Part shown: piece by piece, positions 51,396-61,378 of the stretch
Layout: each line of letters opens with the position of its first letter
Position numbering within the stretch: the first letter of the stretch is position 1
Assembly (NCBI GenBank): GCA_029891345.1
Contig: CM057009.1
Location: 309,817,666-309,881,665, forward strand
From: Dryococelus australis
Lineage: Eukaryota > Arthropoda > Insecta > Phasmatodea > Phasmatidae
Length of the DNA: 64,000 nt
Reading direction: 5' to 3'
Notes under the pieces: model-generated
Told to the model about the DNA's origin: nothing
What the model saw: only the letters and a program-made list of their open reading frames with translations
The model's database searches: none
Program-made: the position numbers and the translations under genes

Positions 51396-53276
51396 TTTCT
51401 GTACAAACATAGCACACACACACATACACACACACACACACATGGATGACATTCCCGAGCGCGGCCCGACGAACGCTGTTCTTGTCGTCTTGACGCCACT
51501 TTCCCATTCTTGCTGCACGGCCGTGTCGCACACCGCCGCTTCCACGATGCGAGGAGTGACGTGTTTTCTGTACAAACATAGCACACACACACAATGGATG
51601 ACATTCCCGAGCGCGGCCCGACGAACGCTGTTCTTGTCGTCTTGACGCCACTATTGTGGTTAGGTTCCCATTCTTGCTGCACGGCCGTGTCGCACACCGC
51701 CGCTTCCACGATGCGAGGAGTGACGTGTTTTCTGTACAAACATAGCACACACACACACACACACACATGGATGACATTCCCGAGCGCGGCCCGACGAACG
51801 CTGTTCTTGTCGTCTTGACGCCACTATTGTGGTTACGTTCCCATTCTTGCTGCACGGCCGTGTCGCACACCGCCGCTTCCACGATGCGAGGAGTGACGTG
51901 TTTTCTGTACAAACATAGCACACACACACACACACACAATGGATGACATTCCCGAGCGCGGCCCGACGAACGCTGTTCTTGTCGACTTGACGCCACTATT
52001 GTGGTTAGGTTCCCATTCTTGCTGTTCCAGGCCGTGTCGCACACCGCCGCTTCCACGATGCGAGGAGTGACGTGTTTTCTGTTCAAACATAGCACACACA
52101 CACACACACACATGGATGACATTCCCGAGCGCGGCCCGACGAACGCTGTTCTTGTCGTCTTGACGCCATTATTGTGGTTAGGTTCCAATTCTTGCTGCAC
52201 GGCCGTGTCGCACACCGCTGTTTCCACGATGCGAGGAGTGACGTGTTTTCTGTACAAACATAGCACACACACACATACACACACACACACATGGATGACA
52301 TTCCCGAGCGCGGCCCGACGAACGCTGTTCTTGTCGTCTTGACGCCATTATTGTGGTTACGTTCCCATTCTTGCTGCACGGCCGTGTCGCACACCGCTGC
52401 TTCCACGATGCGAGGAGTGACGTGTTTTCTGTACAAACATAGCACACACACACACACACATGGATGACATTCCCGAGCGCGGCCCGACGAACGCTGTTCT
52501 TGTCGTCTTGACGCCATTATTGTGGTTACGTTCCCATTCTTGCTGCACGGCCGTGTCGCACACCGCCGCTTCCACGATGCGAGGAGTGACGTGTTTTCTG
52601 TACAAACATAGCACACACACACACACACACATGGATGACATTCCCGAGCGCGGCCCGACGAACGCTGTTCTTGTCGTCTTGACGCCACTATTGTGGTTAC
52701 GTTCCCATTCTTGCTGCACGGCCGTGTCGCACACCGCCGCTTCCACGATGCGAGGAGTGACGTGTTTTCTGTACAAACATAGCACACACACACACATGGA
52801 TGACATTCCCGAGCGCGGCCCGACGAACGCTGTTCTTGTCGACTTGACGCCACTATTGTGGTTAGGTTCCCATTCTTGCTGTTCCAGGCCGTGTCGCACA
52901 CCGCCGCTTCCACGATGCGAGGAGTGACGTGTTTTCTGTACAAACATAACACACACACACACACACATGGATGACATTCCCGAGCGCGGCCCGACGAACG
53001 CTGTTCTTGTCGACTTGACGCCACTATTGTGGTTAGGTTCCCATTCTTGCTGTTCCAGGCCGTGTCGCACACCGCCGCTTCCACGATGCGAGGAGTGACG
53101 TGTTTTCTGTACAAACATAGCACACACACACACACACATGGATGACATTCCCGAGCGCGGCCCGACGAACGCTGTTCTTGTCGTCTTGACGCCACTATTG
53201 TGGTTAGGTTCCCATTCTTGCTGCACGGCCGTGTCGCACACCGCTGCTTCCACGATGCGAGGAGTGACGTGTTTTC
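51396..53276. repeat. Minisatellite: 11 units of about 170 bp, CpG-rich with a variable CA tract
   Basis: The landmark ATGGATGACATTCCCGAG begins at 51442, 51594, 51767, 51939, 52112, 52291, 52460, 52631, 52796, 52967 and 53138, with spacings of 152 to 179 bp. Length differs mainly in the (CA)n tract before the landmark; the first unit also lacks a stretch of about 16 bp. Two linked variants, GTCGAC for GTCGTC and CTGTTCCAGG for CTGCACGG, occur together in units 4, 9 and 10 only. Units are otherwise nearly identical, so amplification is recent. It sits between the gag-like and protease-like parts of the LTR fossil. Confidence 0.97.
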
Positions 53277-54005
53277 ACGGGCGCGACGATTTGTTTGTTT
53301 TCCGGTTTGGCCTTGAAGTTGATGTCTTAATTAATGCTAATTCGCCCTGATCTGCTTTGTGCATCCCGGAATGTGATGCAAGGTCGCCTGTCTGCAACGT
53401 TTCGTTGTTTACTCTGTGGTTTATTTCCCGGACTCTGAGATCGCTGTTGCGTTTGAAATTCTTGTCTGCGGGAACTAAATGTGCCAATTTCTGCGTATGT
53501 GCGATTTGGTACTCTCTTTGCAAATAATGCCTGGCATGTATTAAAAACATGCGAAAATTTGACTTCGGGTGGAACGTGTCTTTTGCCCTGACTTTGCCGA
53601 TGTGTGCCTGGAAAGTATTAATAACATGCGGAAATTTAACTTCGGGCGGAACGTGTATTTTGCCCTGACTTTGTCGATGTGTTTCTCCCCACGGACGGTC
53701 CTGAATTTTATGGTCGTCTCATAAGGACCCTGCCTGTCAGTTTCGTGCTTGGAATTGTTTTTGAGTAGAATTATTGTGTGGGTGTTGTACCTCTCCACAT
53801 TGTCCCATTAAGGGGCCTGGCTGCCTGTATGGTGTGTAATGTGAATGCATCCTACTTTTGGACCTGTCATACTGGGTGGTGCCTACAGCCCCCTCGTGTA
53901 GAAGTTTTTTTGGTTGTTCTGTTTGCTTGTGTTGGTGTCTCTGCCGTTTTATCGGTCTTCTCTCTGGCTGCGGTTATTTTTTTGTTGCCTCTTATTTGCA
54001 TTATT

Positions 54006-54019
54006 GGGGGGGGGGGGGG
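54006..54019 (+). repeat. Run of 14 G
   Basis: A G homopolymer within the gag-like region of the LTR fossil (a C run on its coding strand). Confidence 0.85.
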
Positions 54020-55966
54020 AGGTTACTGTGAAATTCTTTGAATCCCGATTGTGTGCTGCTGGAAAATTGGCTTTTCACATATTTTTGCTGTTGTGGAGAA
54101 TAGTCTGCCCTTGCTACAAAAGGCCGACGATTTTGTTGGTAACTAGAGTTTGTGTATTGAATTTGAGTTTGAGATTGTTTGTGGTATTTGGTGCGTTTTT
54201 GATTCTGTATCGCCATCTTCGCGATTTCCTCTTTTAATTTTACTACTTCCTCTTGTAATGCATCTGTGTCCAACATTTTGTGGTACTACGTTATTGCCTG
54301 ATTGTACTGGAAAATACCTAATTCCGCTCTCTGAATATTTGTTATAGTGTCATTTTTAAGGCCAACAGTTTTATCTGCTATGGAAGGTAGTATGGAGTGC
54401 CATATTATACCTATGAAGTCGGTATCAGTTACATTGGGATTGTATTTGCGCCTATAGAACATGAGAGTTTCAATGTGTTTTTGACTGCTCTCGCTTAATT
54501 TCTGTTTAGTGGTGAACAGAATTGGTTTTTGGTACTCTTCGATGGCCGGTGTGGAGAATGTGGTTTTGAGTGTGTACAATTCCTGGCCATGTTAGTTCAC
54601 CTACACGAGTCTGTTGGTAGTTGTCTAATGTATGCTTATCTGATCCTCTTACATAGGATTTTAGCTTTTAACATTTGTCCTCCTCAGTCCAATTATTGTT
54701 TTCGGCTGCATGATTACACTGTTCAATGAAACCTGCCCATTTTCCTGTATCATCGCCTGAAAACGTGGGTATTTGCATAGGTTGTTGGACGGTGATATTC
54801 ACCGGTGGAGCGTTTGTCATGTTGGCCGTTTGTGGTGTGTCCTCGAGTGATAACGCTAAAGTGAATTTTCGTAAAAGTTTTCTGTGGTGTCAGTGTTAAT
54901 GTGGACTGGTGTAAGACAATCTGATGTGTGTTGTTCAACGTTTTGGTATGTGGGTGGTGGGTTTGTCGGCAAAAGGCCGCTGTTGGAGATCTTTGTAATG
55001 AGGCTACGCGTAATGCGTGTTGAGGTGGTATTAAATTGATCAATTAATTCAGGATTTTCCTGTAAGAGTTTCTCTGTGAATTCAATTAAACTTTGCAATT
55101 TGTATACTGTCATTGTGTTACGGGCTGATAGTTTTTTTTTTTAGTGTCAGACAAATCAATTGCTGGGTGTTTAATTATACTGCGAGCTGTGTTCAAAAAC
55201 GACGTGTCAGCTTTATCCATCATAAAGTGTGGTAGACTGTCTTTCAGTGGAACTTGTGGCCTTAATAACTAACATGCACACACATAAGCTGGCCTTAGTA
55301 ATTTTTTCCACACTACGAACGCCCTTGTGGAATTTCTTCCGTTTGAAAAGATTAAAGCGGTCCGAAAAGCGGCCGTGATTTGTCATGCATTAACTTTTAA
55401 CGAAGCGAAAGCACACACACACACTCACTACACTAGAATGGGTGCCTTGGCGTGCCGAGGAAACTGCAATCCGGCTCTTTTGCCCGCACGCACTGGCGTG
55501 GCTGGAATTCGCTGAGAAGCGCAACACTTTGTGGCTTTGAATGACTTTAGCAAGTGCACAATGTCACTATGGTTTACTATCGCTCTATCGCGGTTACTAA
55601 AGTGCGTTGGCTTTAAAGCTTCCTCACAGAGGGTAAAACCCTGGGTGGCAGGTATTATGACGTGGTTGTGTATTCTGATTTTAATCGGAAATACCAATGC
55701 AATGACTTGAAGTGAAAGAAATAACACCATTGCCTCAAGGCTTGTTCACTCTTGAAGTTAATTTTCTATAACCTGCACGATTTTGCCAGGGAATGGAACC
55801 CTGTGAGTTGGTGGAAGTTGATACTCTTTTCTAATTATTACTAAGCTTTAATTATGTGGCTACAATGTTAATTCTATCTTCCACTGATTTTAACTGTAAT
55901 TTACTTTACTTTAAGCTGTGAGTGCACTAAGGGGGAGGTTGGAAGCTTCGGCTGCCTCCACCATTT

Positions 55967-56661
55967 GTTGTGACCTGTCCTGAGGATGAATCAGGCCATG
56001 CAATGAAGGGGGATAGTCGTAATAGAGCACTCAATATACAAAATACTATGTTTATTAATCTCACAGCTTCTATACAGTATTACGCATAACTTGCACCCTG
56101 TGTTGCTTTACAATCAACCATATATCTCTACTTCGCAGTTATCCAGTATAGTAATTAGAATCTACTGCACGATTGTAATTACTTTAATTAGTGTGATCAT
56201 GACTCTGAGGGAGTCTTAAGGATTGCCCGAAGATCCTAACTCTGCACGACCTAGGGTACCCTACTGGGATTATAGTTACCCTGGCTATGTCTCGTCGTCG
56301 CCAACGTGCAGACATCCTCGACTTTGGAAGTGGCTGGCGTCGAAGTAGGGCCACAGGCCTAATGATCCTCACTGAAGTCATCCCGTCGTCCTCTGGAATC
56401 AAGATGGCCATGAGCTGCCATCGCCCCAGCCCAGTCTTATATAGGGCCCTGCCTGGCCTCAATACCATCCTTGGCAGGGGATGTTTCGCAAACAACCGGA
56501 CTGGCCTCCGAGGTCGCACCATCCTGGACTCTCACACGTCGCTTGCCAGCCCTGGCTAATAGTGTAGTCACTGTAGATGGAGTCACTGGTTTCTTCTGTT
56601 GTAGTATCACTGAAGGATGAGTCACCACTGTTGTTATCATAGCCACTGCTGCTGGTGTACA
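55967..56661 (-). repeat. Candidate LTR of the minus-strand retroelement fossil
   Basis: On the minus strand it would begin TGTACACC and end CACAACA (TGT...ACA). It contains TATATAAG at 56443-56436 and AATAAA at 56056-56051, in promoter-then-polyadenylation order. Two or three bases after its end comes TGGTGGAGGCAGCCG, a plausible primer-binding site. No second copy was seen in the window, so the outer boundary is provisional. Confidence 0.55.
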
Positions 56662-56866
56662 TAAGCTATGGTTCATGAACAAACAAATCTGAATTAATTA
56701 TGTAGTCCAGCTTGAATTGATATGAATATTTTTGGGGAAAATCTAGATTCTCGAAGCAGTTTTTGCCTATATACGGAGCACAAATTGATGCACAACATGT
56801 ATCCATTGTTGGTAAACGACCAAGTGTGTCTTTCTTAATAATTCTATAATGTTGTTTACCATTGCA

Positions 56867-57268
56867 TTATTCTCTGTACTTCATGTCCTTGGGGTCCCTG
56901 GGCATCGCATAAGACGGTGTTAGCTTCGAAACACAGAGATGAACGGCGCAATTACTATCTTCACACACGAAGAGGGTTACTACCCTGGAGGTTTCGTGTG
57001 GTGAAAATTCATTCCACTGAAGATGGAAATGTATGTTCTCACTACACATTTCAAAGTAAATCGAGCTGTAAATAACACCACACTCATCTTTAGAAGTAAT
57101 GCCATACTGCACACAATGTAAGACTTCACGCACGTAGTCGTAGCCAGTGCTGGTGTTGTACATTATGCATGGTGCCGACACGGTGCTAGTAGGATCAGGC
57201 AACAGGAACACCACTTCATCTTCCTCACAGTCTTCAGAGAATTGTTCAACATCATATTCAGGATCCAT
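56867..57268 (-). CDS. Unrecognised open frame, 133 residues
   Basis: An intact minus-strand frame starting M-D-P-E-Y-D-V-E, with an acidic N-terminus (S-E-D-C-E-E-D-E) and eight cysteines, several in the pattern E-V-L-H-C-V-Q-Y, F-E-M-C-S-E-N and F-V-C-E-D-S-N-C. No signal peptide or known motif is seen. Shorter frames at 57796-57533 and 57990-57840 on the same strand have a similar Cys/Trp-containing look and may belong to one decayed or spliced gene of the enclosed 11-kb segment. Chance cannot be excluded. Confidence 0.35.
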   Translation of the reverse strand: MDPEYDVEQFSEDCEEDEVVFLLPDPTSTVSAPCIMYNTSTGYDYVREVLHCVQYGITSKDECGVIYSSIYFEMCSENIHFHLQWNEFSPHETSRVVTLFVCEDSNCAVHLCVSKLTPSYAMPRDPKDMKYRE

Positions 57269-57936
57269 GGTGGCTGTGCTGGCTGACGGGTTAACTGTAG
57301 ACTGGGCAGAAGAAAAATGGTTTCAGACCGATGCTCAGACAACACATGCAGTGTACACATCACAGGTTAGTGAGGTGCACATAGTCTCCCAAGTTGATTT
57401 ACCATGTTTCGAAATGGTGGTTTCAGGTTCTCCATTGCAGTGCTCATACCACCAGGTAATCTGGTAGCTGTCTGGCCTTCTGAGTTAATATCCAATTGTG
57501 CTATTGCCCCAAATTTGATGTAGCCGTTCTTCTTATGCTTGACTTATCATCTCACTAGTAGTACAGGGTAGCTTCGAGCCTGGTCGGAGGTGGTACACTG
57601 GGCAGCTAATAAAGCTGCATGGTACTGAAACCAAGCTGAAAAAACCACATTCTTCATTCATGCTGATCCAATGTTCAAATCTGTTGCAGACTTGTGCGTG
57701 CTCTGGCATACCAGGTATCCAGAAATGAATGTGACAGTAGCCCACAGTAATATAAGAGTAAATGGCAGCATCTTCAGGTCGGAACTGCACAAACATGATG
57801 GGATAAAACTAATACTACGAGCCTTCTTCTCCAATTTTATATATCAGCTTCCCCATTTCCGCTGAATTTTCCCACTGCGCCACCATTCCAGATGGGTCAG
57901 TGTATAGCTCGTGAAGCCTGCTGACTCATTATCTTT

Positions 57937-58200
57937 AATTACCAGATGCCGGTCTGTTGCAGAAATGCTAACATAGCTATTACCACGCACGTGGTCATCC
58001 GACACTATGTAAATTGTGAAAACGACTTGTAAGCACCTACAGACTCCAATTACCAGACACCAAGCAGGTGTAGAAATGCTATATGCTGATTTAGGCTATC
58101 TGACACCATCAATATGTGAAAACGGCCAGGAAGCACGTACAGACTCCAGTTACTGCGCAGGTGCAGACTTGCTACCAATGGGCTTGACAGTGACAATGTC
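57937..58200. repeat. Short tandem duplication, 100-111 bp period, about 2.5 copies
   Basis: AATTACCAGA-like starts recur at 57937, 58048 and (diverged) 58148. Each is followed by AGAAATGCTA, CATC(C/A)GACAC-like text, GTGAAAACG and AAGCAC.TACAGACT. It lies just inside the right inverted arm. Confidence 0.7.
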
Positions 58201-59621
58201 AGCTGGCCCTCAGATAAAATGAAGGGGGTAATGGCGTGGTGAGTTTAAATCTAGCAATGGTCCGGTCAAGATGTCTGAACTGTGGGCTGTGGTATGCTTG
58301 ACTTCTAGTAAGAGGTATGAATATATATATATATATAGTCTGATGATTGTTAGTAGAGCAGATATTCTGCAATAATGTGGGGAACTATCTATTGAATAGT
58401 ATATAACATGTATACGAATAAAACACAAATAAACTAAAAAATGTATATATTCAGCGTAATACATATATGTGCTTCTCTGAAAGATTTATTAATTCGATGG
58501 TGTTTTAAATCAAATATATGTGAGTGTGTGTCGTTGGAGGGATATAGTACTCATAACATTGACTGAGTTTTAAATTGCCAACGATAGCTGGTAACTAATC
58601 ATCATTGCCCTGCCAGTGAATAAGTTCTTTTTAATGTGAAAATATATTTCGTTCTCGTGTTATCTTCGCTCAGCTTGAACTCATGATCACACTTAAAGCA
58701 GACACATAAATCCTGTCAGACTGGCCATTCACAAGACTTATTCTTTGACTCGTGACTCTTGATCCTTGACCCATTGACTCAAAAATGACCCAAAAATGAC
58801 TTGCTCCATAGCTCCATACGTATACAATTTTATAATTTTTTTTTATATATTGAATATTTTTAAAATGAAAAAAATAATTATAAGTTATGTACATGACTAG
58901 AGTGTGGTGGTTAGGTTAGGTGACGTCAGGTTTAGTGGATGTTGATAGAAATAAAATAAAATATATTCAGAGTCTCATACAAGGTGGAATAAATACAAGT
59001 ATGGCTTGGTTGAATTGTTAGTTTGCTTGTATGGTTGGTATAGCTGTTATGTTGATTGGTATGACCTGATCACATGTTCGGTTATTTTGGCAGTATGACT
59101 AAAGTGTAGCTTCGATGGTGTGAGGAGAATGGTTTAATTGTGTTATTAGTTTGTAAGAGGGGAGTGGTTTAATGGGATGTTTAGTTAGTATGAGAGGGGC
59201 AGAAACCTTAACTGGTATGGTTGGTTATATTATTGAATGGTATCTGGGAATTAAGACGATATGGCTGTTATAGATGTTTAAATTAATAGTATTGATCGTA
59301 TGATAGCATGGTTGGAGCTTATGATTGATTAGGCAGCTGGTATGACTTATTTATATGTGTAACTGATGAAGTTAGATGGGCTGAAATGGTAGCCAATATA
59401 GTTGAATATTATTATTGAACAGTAAGTCCGAGGTATAGTGGTGGATATGACCTGTATTGTTAATAGCATTAAATTGTTGTCAAGTAAGACTGGAAGAAGG
59501 GGAGGTGAAGAGGGGCCTGGCAATGACTAGTGTGTGGTGGTTAGGTTAAGTGAATGTTGAAAGAAATACAATATATATTCCGAGTTCTTACAAGATGATT
59601 AAGAAAGGTTGAGTGGATACT

Positions 59622-59925
59622 AATTATAAATGTGTGTAGGGGTGGACCCAGGGTGAGGCAACACCCTCCTAGTTACGGGCTTTCCAGCCGAGACCCGTAG
59701 GTGCCCATCATCCCTGAACATGACATGAAATGAGACCCTATGATGGAGCGGTGCTGGAATGTAAGGGTGGGGGAAAAGGGAGTATCCCAAGAAAACCTGC
59801 CGGCAAGTTGCATCATCCAGCACGATTCCAACATGCAAAAGTCAGGGAGCTAACCCACCAGGGATCGAACCCAGATCGCCGTGGTGGGAGGCGAGTGCGC
59901 TAGCCACTGCGCGACCACTGTCCCA
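59622..59925 (-). mobile_element. tRNA-derived SINE, minus strand, inserted in the right arm
   Basis: On the minus strand a tRNA-like head has an A box GCAGTGGCTAGCGCACTCGC and a B box GGGTTCGATCCC (59870-59859), followed by the body shared with the copy at 19190 (GCATGTTGGAATCGTGC and later blocks). Flanking 10-mers AGTGGATACT (59612-59621) and AGTGGCTACT (59926-59935) are a target duplication with one mismatch. The left arm lacks the SINE at the matching place (about 45725). Confidence 0.92.
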
Positions 59926-60623
59926 AGTGGCTACTGAACTCTTATGAATGATTATGTGATGGTTTGTTGGAAAAAAAATTATAAAATCCTAGCATAGAGG
60001 AAGGAAATATTTTCTAAGTTCAACATAGGTTAGAAAGTCCCTAGATGTAAATACTTAAGTCTGGGATATATTTAAAAAATATCTATTGTTAATAAAAATC
60101 GCAAATGTGTGAATAATCGACGTTCCTAAGATATAACACTTGGCGTAGTATATTTACGAATACAAATTTTTATATATGCTTATAAAAAATCCAATATGAC
60201 ACTTGTCATAGTCACATAATACTTTTTTTGACAACATATTCTTATCTGTCTAAAAAATACGAATCTGTAGGTACGTCACTCGATATGCTTGTTGGTAAAA
60301 GTTAAATAAAAAATATCATACATCAAATAATTAAAATAAAATTCAAAATACTTTAAAAGTATATAATATAAATCTTCAAAAATATAAATGTAAGTTAAAC
60401 AAAAATAATGAAAAAACTAAATCAATAGAATAAAAAATAATATTGTATAGAAAAAATTTACATAAATAATACAAAAATAAATACTTAAAAAATTATTGAT
60501 ATAAAAATAAAAACCTTTAAAATTATATAAGAAATAAAAATGTAATGTCTTTAATGAGCGACCAGATATTATTTATTCGTCTCCAAGCTATATAGGTCAT
60601 ATAAACTCTTGTCTCAACGCATG

Positions 60624-60688
60624 TCGCGATAGCCGGGTGGTGTAAGGAGCTTGTCTGGCAACTCAATGTCCGGTAGTTCGACCCCGCA
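60624..60688 (+). other. tRNA-Leu-like Pol III promoter segment, right arm
   Basis: A box GATAGCCGGGTGGT (60629-60642) and B box GTAGTTCGACCCC (60673-60685), with CTGGCAACTCAATGTCC between. It mirrors 44944-45000 and points outward to 61378. It is not a functional tRNA by stem pairing. Confidence 0.6.
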
Positions 60689-61129
60689 CCCATTCCAGAC
60701 GGGTAGCACCCCTAGCAGCCAACTCCAGAACCAATATGGTGGTGCTACTAGCAGCAAATGGCAGAAATAATGTGAGAAACAAATGGAAAATGAAAAAACA
60801 AAGATTGCGGCCTCTAGTAACAAATGACAAATGTCAACATCCAAGATGGCGGCCTTCAGTAACAGCCAATATGAACAAATGACGGACTAAGGGGAGAGAA
60901 AGAAAAAAGAGAAAGGTATAGAGAAAGAGAAAGGAAGAAAGGAAATAAGGAGAAAGAAGCAGAGTGAAAGAATGCGAAAGAATGAAAAAGAGAAAAATGG
61001 GAGCACTCGGAGAAAACCCTCGGAGATTAAGAGAGAGACGTATAAAGAAGGAAAGAAAGAGTAAGAAATAATGCAAAAGAGAACAAGAATGGGAGTTCTC
61101 AGAGGAAACCCGCAGAATGCAAGAGCATG

Positions 61130-61325
61130 AAAAAATGGCATTCTGGTTACCAAGATGGCAGTCCAAGATGGTGACGTACTGGCTACAATGATGACAATGT
61201 ACTGGCTACAAAAATGGAGGTCCAAGATGGTGGCGTACTGGCTACAAATATGGCGCCATACTGGCTACCAATGTGCTGTAATACAAGATGGCGGTAGCAT
61301 GAGATCATCTAACATGGCGGCCAGA
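61130..61325 (+). promoter_or_regulatory. Tandem YY1/Pho-like motif cluster, right arm
   Basis: CCAAGATGG(C/T)(G/A) and CATGGCGGC phrases recur near 61150, 61166, 61211, 61283 and 61313, separated by GTACTGGCTACAAA. It is the mirror of the cluster in the left arm. A further CCAAGATGGCGGCC is at about 60841. Confidence 0.5.
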
Positions 61326-61378
61326 TCCACCGATCCACTCCCGGATCCCGGTGTGCCCGTAGGAACTATATCTATCTA

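Larger units (their letters stand above)
50926..56661 (-). mobile_element. LTR retrotransposon fossil (LTR, gag-like and protease-like parts)
   Basis: Minus strand. An LTR-like block (55967-56661) is followed by a primer-binding-like sequence, a leader, gag-like text (about 55110-53280; one part Gln-rich with a predicted coiled-coil at 54276-54001), an internal minisatellite, and an aspartic-protease-like end with the D-T-G-C-S motif (about 51100-51050). Reverse transcriptase and integrase were not found, nor was a second LTR. It is broken at several places and looks old. Family is uncertain (Gypsy or Bel-Pao class). It lies inside the span enclosed by the inverted arms, so it may be a nested insertion. 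Confidence 0.62.
58255..61378 (-). repeat. Right arm of the giant inverted repeat (about 2.8 kb plus a 304-bp SINE)
   Basis: The reverse complement of 44180-47170 in part order and detail. The outer end reads CCCGGTGTGCCC then CTATATCTAT. Going inwards come an ATGGCGG motif cluster (61130-61325), a purine tract (60900-61100, the complement of the left pyrimidine tract), a tRNA-Leu-like segment (60624-60688), the AT-rich part, the TAGTGTGTGGTGGTTAGGTTAAG landmark (59528-59550), a second such landmark (58902-58920) and the GAACGAAATATA complement near 58650. Identity looks roughly 75-80 % by eye. No gene. Confidence 0.9.

Noticed and set aside
51396-53276. CRISPR-like array
   Set aside because: The units are tandem copies of about 170 bp without unique spacers. 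Only a CA tract varies, so this is a minisatellite.
53778-54347. Plus-strand frames of 65-107 residues rich in Leu, Phe and Cys
   Set aside because: They are antisense shadows of the gag-like region of the LTR fossil and cross a G homopolymer.
44180-61378. Calling the 17-kb structure a Polinton
   Set aside because: Size and inverted ends would allow it, but no type-B polymerase, integrase, ATPase or capsid-like frame was seen, and the ends do not look typical.
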